This document shows positions 7,303 to 12,360 of a DNA stretch of 12,360 nucleotides, one piece after another (the stretch's first letter is position 1; each line of letters starts with the position of its first letter). The position numbers and the translations under genes are program-made. Origin of the DNA: Bacillota bacterium (GTDB lineage: Bacteria > Bacillota > Clostridia > Acetivibrionales > DSM-1351); the NCBI GenBank assembly GCA_023431385.1, contig JAEYWA010000278.1, positions 1 to 12,360 of the forward strand, given 5' to 3'. Under the pieces are notes generated by a model, which worked only from the letters and a program-made list of their open reading frames with translations, did no database searches and was not told where the DNA came from.

Positions 7303-8389
7303 TACTTATATTACTGCAAAGGCCTTTTTAGATGATTTTGGCTCGGAATATATTGTACCTCCGTTTAACACAAATAAGACTCTGGAAATGGGAGCAAAAT
7401 ACACAGCTGAAGCACATTGTCTGCCCTTTAAGCTTTTTGTGGGTAATATGCTTCAGGCCCACGAACTTGGCGCCGATACAATGCTGATAACAGGGGGCTG
7501 CGGACCCTGCAAGCTGGGTTATTTCGGTGAAATGCTGAAAAAAACAGCAGCTGAAATAGGTATTAAAATGGATATTATAACCTTGGAAGTACCCGAACAG
7601 GGCTTTAAGGAGCTTTCGGCCAGAATAAAAAAAGTCAGCGGCACCACAAATATTTTCAATGTTGCCAAGGTTGTGAACGCTGCCAAAAATGTAGCAGTGC
7701 TGCTTGATAATATTGAAAGCCTGGCCCGAATAAAAAGAGCAAGACAGCTGGAACCTGGCAGCGTTGACAAACTTTATCGCAGCTTTCAGACAGAGGTGCT
7801 GAACTGCAAGGGTTCAAAGGAGATTCTTAAATTCCTAAAAGATACCGAAAGGAAACTGAAAAAGCTTCCTGTAAATGAGAGGACCACTCCCTTGAAAGTC
7901 GGAATAGTAGGTGAAATCTACACAACAATAGAGCCCTATGCTAATTTCTCCATAGAGAGAATGTTAGGCAATATGGGAGTAGATGTCGACAGACGAGTAA
8001 CCGTCAGTGGCTGGATAATTGACGATATGCTTAAAAAAGCCCTTCACCTGCCCATGGAGGAGGAGGGTGTAAGAGCATCAAAGGTATATTTGAAAAGCAT
8101 GGTAGGAGGGCATGCCCATCACACCATCGGAAATACTGTTGTTTATGCAAAAGATGGTTATGATGGTGTTATCCATCTCTATCCTCTGGGCTGCATGCCT
8201 GAAATAGTTTCACAGGCAATCCTTCCCGCTGTTGAAGAAAATCATCATATACCGGTGATGACCATAATCAGAGATGAAATGACGGGAGAAGCAGGATTTA
8301 ATACAAGGGTTGAAGCATTTGTTGACTTAATCAGAAAGAGAAGGGAAGAGCACTCGAATGAGCAGAATAAAATGTTATATGGGTATTGA
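7274..8389 (+). CDS. 2-hydroxyacyl-CoA dehydratase-like (HgdB-like) Cys protein, TTG start
   Basis: A 371-residue cytoplasmic protein related to the D-component subunits of 2-hydroxyacyl-CoA dehydratases. I place the start at TTG 7274, because AGGAGGGG at 7261-7268 is ideally spaced and the protein then begins (M)KITFPHIGNTY, the usual opening of this family; an earlier in-frame TTG at 7256 precedes the ribosome site and is unlikely. Cysteines: 49 (AHCLPFK), 76 and 79 (GGCGPCKLGYF), 178, and 307 (PLGCMPE). Those at 49, 76/79 and 307 are plausible iron-sulfur ligands. The C-terminus (MTGEAGFNTRVEAFVD) matches the end of the preceding protein. The gene overlaps its upstream neighbour by 29 bases and its downstream neighbour by 32, so all three are tightly coupled. 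It may be the cluster-bearing partner reduced by the ATPase encoded next; the reaction is not known. Confidence 0.8.
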   Translation: MKITFPHIGNTYITAKAFLDDFGSEYIVPPFNTNKTLEMGAKYTAEAHCLPFKLFVGNMLQAHELGADTMLITGGCGPCKLGYFGEMLKKTAAEIGIKMDIITLEVPEQGFKELSARIKKVSGTTNIFNVAKVVNAAKNVAVLLDNIESLARIKRARQLEPGSVDKLYRSFQTEVLNCKGSKEILKFLKDTERKLKKLPVNERTTPLKVGIVGEIYTTIEPYANFSIERMLGNMGVDVDRRVTVSGWIIDDMLKKALHLPMEEEGVRASKVYLKSMVGGHAHHTIGNTVVYAKDGYDGVIHLYPLGCMPEIVSQAILPAVEENHHIPVMTIIRDEMTGEAGFNTRVEAFVDLIRKRREEHSNEQNKMLYGY

Positions 8390-9326
8390 TGTGGGTTCTG
8401 TAAGTACAAACATCACTTTGATTGATGGGGAGGATAAGGTTCTTGACAAGCAGTATATCCGTACTGAAGGACAACCTATAGAATCCATCAAAAAGGGCTT
8501 GAAAGACATTGAAAAGCGAATAGGTCAGAATATAGAGATAGCCGGCGTTGGAACTACAGGAAGTGGAAGACAGCTTGCGGCAGCAATTGTAGGTGCAGAT
8601 GTTGTGAAAAATGAAATTACGGCACATGCTGTAGCTTCTCAAAAAACCATACCCGACGTAAGAACAATTATAGAAATTGGAGGACAGGACTCAAAAATTA
8701 TTTTATTAAACAATAAAGTGGTCCATGATTTTGCAATGAATACTGTTTGTGCTGCAGGCACCGGTTCATTTCTGGACAGACAGGCTTCGAGAATCGGTAT
8801 TCCTATTGAAGATTTCGGGTCCTGTGCTCTTAAATCCAAAAATCCCGTTAGAATTGCCGGAAGGTGTGCTGTTTTTGCCGAAAGTGACATGATACATAAA
8901 CAGCAGATGGGTCATTCAAGAGAAGATATAATATGCGGTTTATGTGAAGCGTTGGTAAGAAATTACCTTGCCAATCTGGCAAAAGGGAAGCGGCTTGATT
9001 CCCCCATAGTATTCCAGGGCGGAGTTGCAGCAAATATAGGCATTGTGAAGGCCTTCGAAAGGGCGTTGGGAGTTGAAATAATAATACCCGAGCATTTTGA
9101 TGTTATGGGTGCTTACGGGGTTTCTCTGCTTGCGAGAGAAAATGTCGAAGCCAATTCAGGCAGAACCCATTTCAGAGGTTTTGATAAACTAAGTGGATCC
9201 TATTCTACTGAAAGTAAGGAATGTACCGGCTGCTCCAACTGCTGTGAAATAGTTCAGATAACTCTTAACAATGATCCGGTAGCCTGCTGGGGAGACAAAT
9301 GCGGCAAGTGGAGCGGCACAGCTTGA
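8358..9326 (+). CDS. BadF/BadG/BcrA/BcrD-type ATPase (HgdC-like activase) with Cys-rich C-terminal tail
   Basis: A 322-residue ATPase of the ASKHA fold that in known systems forms a dimer holding one [4Fe-4S] cluster and uses ATP to push one low-potential electron onto its partner. Seen: phosphate-1 motif GIDVGSVSTN (9-18), the GTTGSGR turn (65-71), phosphate-2 region EIGGQDSK (106-113), the cluster cysteines Cys131 (NTVCAAGTGSF) and Cys170 (GRCAVFAES), and the adenosine-side GGVAANIG (221-228). Classic HgdC-type activases have about 260 residues; this one adds about 60, with six cysteines (289, 292, 295, 296, 310, 315; pattern CxxCxxCC, then CWGDKC) that could bind a second metal centre. Its start lies inside the previous gene (32-base overlap), with AAGGGAAG as ribosome site. 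I see no terminator after it. The ATPase assignment is firm; the partner's reaction is open. Confidence 0.9.
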   Translation: MSRIKCYMGIDVGSVSTNITLIDGEDKVLDKQYIRTEGQPIESIKKGLKDIEKRIGQNIEIAGVGTTGSGRQLAAAIVGADVVKNEITAHAVASQKTIPDVRTIIEIGGQDSKIILLNNKVVHDFAMNTVCAAGTGSFLDRQASRIGIPIEDFGSCALKSKNPVRIAGRCAVFAESDMIHKQQMGHSREDIICGLCEALVRNYLANLAKGKRLDSPIVFQGGVAANIGIVKAFERALGVEIIIPEHFDVMGAYGVSLLARENVEANSGRTHFRGFDKLSGSYSTESKECTGCSNCCEIVQITLNNDPVACWGDKCGKWSGTA

Positions 9327-9332
9327 TAAATC

Positions 9333-9376
9333 ACACAATGGCCTGACAGATTAATATTTACACAATAGCCTGACGG
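9333..9376 (+). repeat. Two 17-base direct repeats upstream of the 9379 promoter (likely operator)
   Basis: ACACAATGGCCTGACAG (9333-9349) and ACACAATAGCCTGACGG (9360-9376) match at 15 of 17 positions and start 27 bases apart. The second copy ends two bases before the -35 hexamer. Tandem sites at this place usually bind an activator, or a repressor that also covers the -35. The regulator is not identifiable here. Confidence 0.65.
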
Positions 9377-9378
9377 TA

Positions 9379-9406
9379 TTGACTTGGTAGCATCATATTA
9401 TATAAT
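9379..9406 (+). promoter_or_regulatory. Sigma-A-type promoter of the 9468 gene
   Basis: TTGACT (9379-9384) and a perfect TATAAT (9401-9406) are 16 bases apart, in an AT-rich stretch. Transcription would start near 9413, about 55 bases before the ATG at 9468. This separates the exported-protein gene from the activase operon. Confidence 0.75.
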
Positions 9407-9467
9407 AAAAATATAATTGTTTGCCAGATTTTAACTACAAGAAAACTAAGAAGGGATTATTATAAAG

Positions 9468-10340
9468 ATGAAAATAATGCGTCAGGTTTCTTTGTTACTG
9501 TGTATGTTGTTGGTTATACTTTCGTCATGCTTAACCTGTCTGGCTAAGGAATCCCAGAGTTCTTCAGAAGACCTGTTAAAGATCATTTTACAGAAGGAAA
9601 GCAAATACAACGATTACGATGTAGAAATTATTTCAGACACCTTTGATACCAACGGAGCCAGAGGGTACTTTTTTGTTCTTTCAGAAAGATCCTTAGAAAA
9701 TGAATATCAGTACGATTACTGCACCGACATATGGTACGGCAGCGGTGGTAAGGTCAGCAAGGTGGCAGAAGAACAATACATTTTGCCTGATACCTTCGGC
9801 AGTACTAAACTCGGCGGAAAAACCTATTTTCGCTATGATTTAGCCTATGTCACCGATACCCAGACAGTTCTTGTGAGTGTCTCCAAAGGAAAATGTATTG
9901 AAAGCTTCAGAGCTCCTGGTGCGGCTATATTTGGAAAAGGTAATTCCTTTACTGTTATTTGCTCAGCATACGATATGATAAAATATAAAAGCGATGGTTT
10001 TACTTTAGGGCATACATGGAAAAAATATTATTTTCATGCAGATTCCAAAGGCTTTTATGAATATACTGCAAAACCTATTACCCGTAAGTACTTCAACTCG
10101 TATGCCAACGCTTCTGCTGTAATCAAAAACCTGAATAGAGAATTTTCAAAAAAGGATAATAAAGTAACATATAGCTTCCTAAAACGAAGTAATAACTTGG
10201 TTCATGTAAATATACAGGTAGAAACAGAAGAAGCTGTCTCTTACTATTACCATACCTATGAGATCCATAAAGATAGAAAGCTTTTATTGGTAGAATCAGG
10301 AGAAGGTAACTATATAAATTCTATCACAGCATTAAAGTAA
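9468..10340 (+). CDS. Exported protein or lipoprotein of unknown function
   Basis: 290 residues; I recognise no family. The N-terminus has Lys/Arg at 2 and 5, a hydrophobic core (7-18) and a lipobox-like LSSC ending at Cys21, so it may be a lipoprotein; a signal peptidase I cut after CLA (24-26) is the alternative. The mature part is rich in Tyr, Lys, Ser and aromatic residues and appears to be mostly beta strand, with no cysteine pattern, repeat or catalytic motif that I can name. Strands such as GKTYFRYDLAYV and EAVSYYYHTYEIH alternate hydrophobic and polar residues, as in beta-sheet binding domains. It is probably a single-gene unit: its own promoter lies at 9379, and it converges with the methyltransferase gene 20 bases beyond its stop. 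The ribosome site AAGGGA (9451-9456) is rather far (11 bases) from the ATG; the next in-frame ATG (9477) would be further still. Confidence 0.75.
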   Translation: MKIMRQVSLLLCMLLVILSSCLTCLAKESQSSSEDLLKIILQKESKYNDYDVEIISDTFDTNGARGYFFVLSERSLENEYQYDYCTDIWYGSGGKVSKVAEEQYILPDTFGSTKLGGKTYFRYDLAYVTDTQTVLVSVSKGKCIESFRAPGAAIFGKGNSFTVICSAYDMIKYKSDGFTLGHTWKKYYFHADSKGFYEYTAKPITRKYFNSYANASAVIKNLNREFSKKDNKVTYSFLKRSNNLVHVNIQVETEEAVSYYYHTYEIHKDRKLLLVESGEGNYINSITALK

Positions 10341-10370
10341 CCTCTGTTTATAAATTTGAATTACTTTTTT
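10334..10370 (+). terminator. Possible terminator between convergent genes
   Basis: AAAGTAA (10334-10340) pairs with TTACTTT (10361-10367) and continues into three more Ts. The arms overlap the stop codons of both convergent genes. The stem is AT-rich and the loop is 20 bases, so it is weak; it would work better for the + strand than for the minus strand, where the T run is poor. Confidence 0.35.
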
Positions 10371-10951
10371 CTGCAGACAAGCTCGCCTTTTCCGATAGGT
10401 ACTACCATTGCGTCAACTCTTTCATCGCTTAAAGCCATGTCTATAAAAGGCTTAAGAGTTTCTATATGGTTGATTGCATTGTCAGCGACAAATATACCGC
10501 CCTTGACCATATTTGGAATTACCTTTTCATAACAATCCATGTATACCTCTTTTTCTGCATCGAGGAAGCAGAAAGCAATGTCATTATAGTTATCCAAGCT
10601 TTCTCTGGCATCTCCGTTAATAAGCTCGACTACATCAGTAACAGCTCCTGCCTCAAAAGTTTCTCCGGCAATAGAAGCCTTATCTTCCAAAATCTCAAAG
10701 GTAGTAATTTTTCTGCCTGTTTCTCTTAAGGCTAGTGCAAGCCAGAGTGTGGAATAGCCTGCACTTGTACCTATCTCGATAATTTCTCCGGGAGGTGAGA
10801 AAGAGAGCAGCAAGGCTAAAAATTTCCCAGTTTCTTCGGGAATCTGCCTAAGTCTTTTCAGCCTGGGAGTACCGTCAATTCTGTCTTGTGTATCAATTTG
10901 TTCCAGGTATCTCATTCGATTCATAATTTGCTCGGGAATAGAGTTAAACAT
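10361..10951 (-). CDS. SAM-dependent O-methyltransferase (Methyltransf_3 / caffeoyl-CoA-type)
   Basis: A 196-residue cytoplasmic methyltransferase of the cation-dependent O-methyltransferase group. Motif I, EIIEIGTSAGYSTLWLA (56-72), binds SAM; Glu87 in TTFEI is the likely ribose contact; GDARE (113-117) and FLDAEKEVY (129-137, Asp131) follow; and VADNA (155-159) supplies the Asp-Asn metal ligands typical of the group. The length is slightly below the usual 210-220. I set the start at 10951, where GGGGTG (10963-10958, minus strand) is six bases upstream. The frame is open further to 11056, but that ATG coincides with the -35 box of the promoter found here, so the longer form cannot be made from it. 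The substrate (a catechol-like or other hydroxyl compound) cannot be deduced. Its promoter carries palindromes that suggest repressor control. Confidence 0.88.
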   Translation of the reverse strand: MFNSIPEQIMNRMRYLEQIDTQDRIDGTPRLKRLRQIPEETGKFLALLLSFSPPGEIIEIGTSAGYSTLWLALALRETGRKITTFEILEDKASIAGETFEAGAVTDVVELINGDARESLDNYNDIAFCFLDAEKEVYMDCYEKVIPNMVKGGIFVADNAINHIETLKPFIDMALSDERVDAMVVPIGKGELVCRKK

Positions 10952-10989
10952 AATCAACACCCCGTCTAAATAAAATTGATAAATGTCAT

Positions 10990-11001
10990 TTACGAACGTA
11001 A
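10990..11001. promoter_or_regulatory. Palindrome TTACG-AA-CGTAA in the methyltransferase leader
   Basis: Two perfect 5-base arms around AA, lying between the predicted start of transcription (near 11021) and the ribosome site. It may be a second operator or a small leader hairpin; its function is not known. Confidence 0.35.
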
Positions 11002-11014
11002 TTTGTATTATATA

Positions 11015-11039
11015 GTATACTTGTATAATTGTATACAAT
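11015..11039. promoter_or_regulatory. Operator-like palindrome ATTGTATACAAT over the -10, plus a second GTATAC
   Basis: ATTGTATACAAT (11028-11039) is a perfect 12-base palindrome that includes the whole -10 hexamer of the minus-strand promoter. A second GTATAC (11015-11020) lies 16 bases further into the transcribed side, with a TTGTATA half-site (11021-11027) between them. A protein bound here would block RNA polymerase. The form suits MarR, GntR or TetR regulators; the MarR gene at the right edge is a candidate by proximity only. Confidence 0.55.
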
Positions 11040-11056
11040 GAGGGTAAATCTGTCAA
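11028..11056 (-). promoter_or_regulatory. Sigma-A promoter of the methyltransferase gene
   Basis: On the minus strand a perfect TTGACA (11056-11051) and TACAAT (11033-11028) are exactly 17 bases apart. The leader from about 11021 to the ATG at 10951 is about 70 bases. Confidence 0.75.
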
Positions 11057-11078
11057 TGAATAATTGCAGCAGGGTAAA
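11041..11078 (-). repeat. Direct repeat TTTACCCT flanking the -35
   Basis: The minus strand carries TTTACCCT at 11078-11071 and again at 11048-11041, 30 bases (about three helical turns) apart, on either side of TTGACA. It is a possible second regulator site, or chance in AT-rich DNA. Confidence 0.25.
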
Positions 11079-11079
11079 A

Positions 11080-11095
11080 TATTTAATATTAAATA
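11080..11095. repeat. All-AT palindrome downstream of the MarR/DUF6544 operon
   Basis: TATTTAATATTAAATA is a perfect 16-base palindrome, 11 bases past the stop of the membrane-protein gene on the minus strand, followed there by TTTT. It could be a weak terminator, but with no G-C pair in the stem this is doubtful. Confidence 0.25.
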
Positions 11096-11105
11096 AATAC
11101 AACTA

Positions 11106-11960
11106 CTAGTTTAAAATTTTATAATTATATTTTAGCTCTTTAATATTTGATACTTTAAAATAGCAATCATCACCTTGAGAAAAATTCCAAACGGCCTCAA
11201 TATAAGAAGCAAGCATGTATCCATTTAGATTTTTGTAATCTTTCATAGGAGTAGACCATCTTGCTTTTACAAAAGAACCATCTTTTCTATGATAGTATCT
11301 GTCTTCACTGACAAAATTAATGAGTTCTCCGCTATGGTTAAAATATAAAGTTGCTGAGACTGTACAGTACCTGGTTTTAAAATGAGCTTTTGCTGAAAGG
11401 GAATCAATGGGTTCCCATTGAATTCTAGGGTCTATAAGTGATGCAGGAGCAAATATGCACATATCGTTTAGAAGTGTAACTGTATCACCAACTCTCATTT
11501 CCTTACCTTTTACGTCAACTACAGGAATCAGTCCTCCCAGCTTTACCAGCATACTTGCTTGTTTGTCTGTATAGGAATGTAAAGCATAAAGCGGAAGAAA
11601 ATAGCCCTTTACATTAAAATAAAATAAGCGTATAGGATTGTTTCCTGTGAAATTACTTTGTTTTATATCAACCTTGGACCATTTTTTATTAAGCTGTATT
11701 TCACCATCTGCAGCAATGTGAAAATTATGTACTTTTTCCTTACCAATGGAACCTGTGTAAATAAAGTATTTCTGAACAGGTGTTGGCAAATGTGACGTAT
11801 CCTTTTCTGTCAGTATACTGCTTACTGTCTTTGAATCCATTTTCAATGCCTGCTTCGCTTCTTTTTTATATGCTCGGTAAAGATTCTGGGATAAATAAAC
11901 GAGTATAGATATTAACACCAATGCAATTAATAAAAACAATATAGTATTACTCTTAATCAT
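11106..11960 (-). CDS. Membrane-anchored DUF6544/DUF6920-like protein
   Basis: 284 residues. One N-terminal helix (about 7-27) followed by basic residues anchors it, with the rest most likely on one face of the membrane. The body has features I associate with the DUF6544 (DUF6920) family: LPTPVQKYFIYTGSIG (about 58-73), a W-S-K-V strand, a GLIPVVDVKGKEM segment (about 148-160), the LLNDMCIFAPASLIDPRIQW region (about 168-187), and late DRYYHR / RWSTP motifs before a closing beta region. No catalytic residues are evident and the family function is not established. The start is clear: GGGGG at 11972-11968 lies seven bases upstream inside the MarR gene, and ATGA couples the two genes. A MarR partner suggests that its expression responds to a small ligand or envelope stress (inference). 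Confidence 0.75.
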   Translation of the reverse strand: MIKSNTILFLLIALVLISILVYLSQNLYRAYKKEAKQALKMDSKTVSSILTEKDTSHLPTPVQKYFIYTGSIGKEKVHNFHIAADGEIQLNKKWSKVDIKQSNFTGNNPIRLFYFNVKGYFLPLYALHSYTDKQASMLVKLGGLIPVVDVKGKEMRVGDTVTLLNDMCIFAPASLIDPRIQWEPIDSLSAKAHFKTRYCTVSATLYFNHSGELINFVSEDRYYHRKDGSFVKARWSTPMKDYKNLNGYMLASYIEAVWNFSQGDDCYFKVSNIKELKYNYKILN

Positions 11961-12360
11961 ATCTTATCCCCCTGCATAGGCTTAGATTTCTCATTTATTT
12001 TATGTATAATTTTTTTAAAACTCTGGGAAAGAACGAGGGTTTCATTTTCAGATAGGCAGCTTAGTATCTCGGCTATAAACTTTTTATCTATGTCATCACG
12101 ACCCTTCCAGAATTTCTGACAGTGTTCAGTTAATATCAGTCTTAATGCCTGATCATCTTTTACCATCTTCAAGAAATTTTTTTGCTCCAGCTTTATCGCA
12201 AGCTGCTTTATATTTTGTCGGGAGGAGCCTATAAGCTCCGATACCTCACTAAGAGTCGGGGGAGTTTTAAAATTTTGAACGGCTGCTATAAGAAACCACT
12301 GTTTGGTAGTTAGGCCAACGCTTTCAAGATGTTGGTCACTAATAACCTGAAGTTTGTTTG
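11957..12360 (-). CDS. MarR-family transcriptional regulator, 5' end outside the window
   Basis: Read on the minus strand from the right edge, the frame is open from 12358 to the stop at 11957, giving 133 visible residues with no start in view; the 71-residue piece beginning at TTG 12172 is only its C-terminal part. The visible part shows a MarR winged helix: LTTKQWFLIAAV, then PPTLSEVSELIGSSRQNIKQ (helix-turn-helix, recognition helix around SSRQNIKQ), LAIKLEQKNFLK leading into the wing (KDDQALRLILTEHC), and a C-terminal dimerisation helix pair ending in Lys/Glu-rich sequence. Loss of N-terminal residues is due only to the window edge. It overlaps the membrane-protein gene by four bases (ATGA), so it probably controls its own operon. 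The promoter lies off the window. Confidence 0.88.
   Translation of the reverse strand, partial: NKLQVISDQHLESVGLTTKQWFLIAAVQNFKTPPTLSEVSELIGSSRQNIKQLAIKLEQKNFLKMVKDDQALRLILTEHCQKFWKGRDDIDKKFIAEILSCLSENETLVLSQSFKKIIHKINEKSKPMQGDKI

Noticed and set aside
9333..9376. CRISPR-like or mobile-element repeats
   Set aside because: There are only two copies with a 10-base gap directly next to a promoter; a regulator site explains them better.
10466..10729. 87-residue + strand frame opposite the methyltransferase
   Set aside because: It is a shadow of the methyltransferase gene, whose SAM and metal motifs are intact on the other strand.
10952..11056. N-terminal extension of the methyltransferase to 11056
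   Set aside because: The ATG falls in the -35 box of a TTGACA-N17-TACAAT promoter; a good ribosome site precedes the ATG at 10951, and the extension does not look like family sequence.
11957..12172. A separate 71-residue protein
   Set aside because: The same frame continues without stop to 12358 and encodes a MarR helix-turn-helix; the short piece is the end of that gene.

Overview
The window is AT-rich Gram-positive DNA with strong Shine-Dalgarno sites (GGAGG-type), a TTG start, tight gene overlaps and anaerobe-type genes. Most likely it comes from a clostridial Firmicute; a Ruminiclostridium/Clostridium cellulolyticum-like genome is my best guess, inferred from gene style and not proven. 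I see no tRNA, rRNA, insertion sequence, prophage or CRISPR array. Both ends cut through genes: the amidase at the left reads in from beyond base 1, and the MarR regulator at the right runs past base 12360.

Left block (1-6185, + strand): a secreted multi-domain N-acetylmuramoyl-L-alanine amidase is followed after 27 bases by an OmpR-type response regulator and an intramembrane-sensing histidine kinase (ATGA overlap). After a 120-base control region come an ABC ATPase and a ten-helix FtsX-type permease with a large extracellular domain. The last four form a complete Bce-type module: transporter and kinase together sense a cell-wall-active peptide, and the regulator induces the transporter. The control region holds a near-consensus BceR-type box (TTTCA-N4-TGTAA) upstream of a promoter with a perfect TATAAT and a poor -35, as expected for an activated promoter.

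Middle block (6186-9326, + strand): after a clear rho-independent terminator, three overlapping genes encode two Cys-bearing proteins related to DUF2229 / 2-hydroxyacyl-CoA dehydratase (HgdB-like) components and one BadF/HgdC-type ATPase with a [4Fe-4S] cysteine pair and an added Cys-rich tail. This looks like an ATP-driven low-potential electron-transfer machine. No recognisable CoA-transferase, dehydrogenase or other fermentation gene is adjacent, so the substrate is unknown. This is the most promising poorly described system in the window.

Right block (9327-12360): a 290-residue exported protein or lipoprotein of unknown function has a good sigma-A promoter, with two near-identical 17-base direct repeats just upstream. 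Convergent to it, on the minus strand, are a class-I SAM O-methyltransferase whose promoter carries a perfect 12-base palindrome over the -10, a membrane-anchored DUF6544/DUF6920-like protein, and a MarR regulator. The last two overlap by 4 bases and form an operon; the regulator may also act on the methyltransferase promoter (inference).
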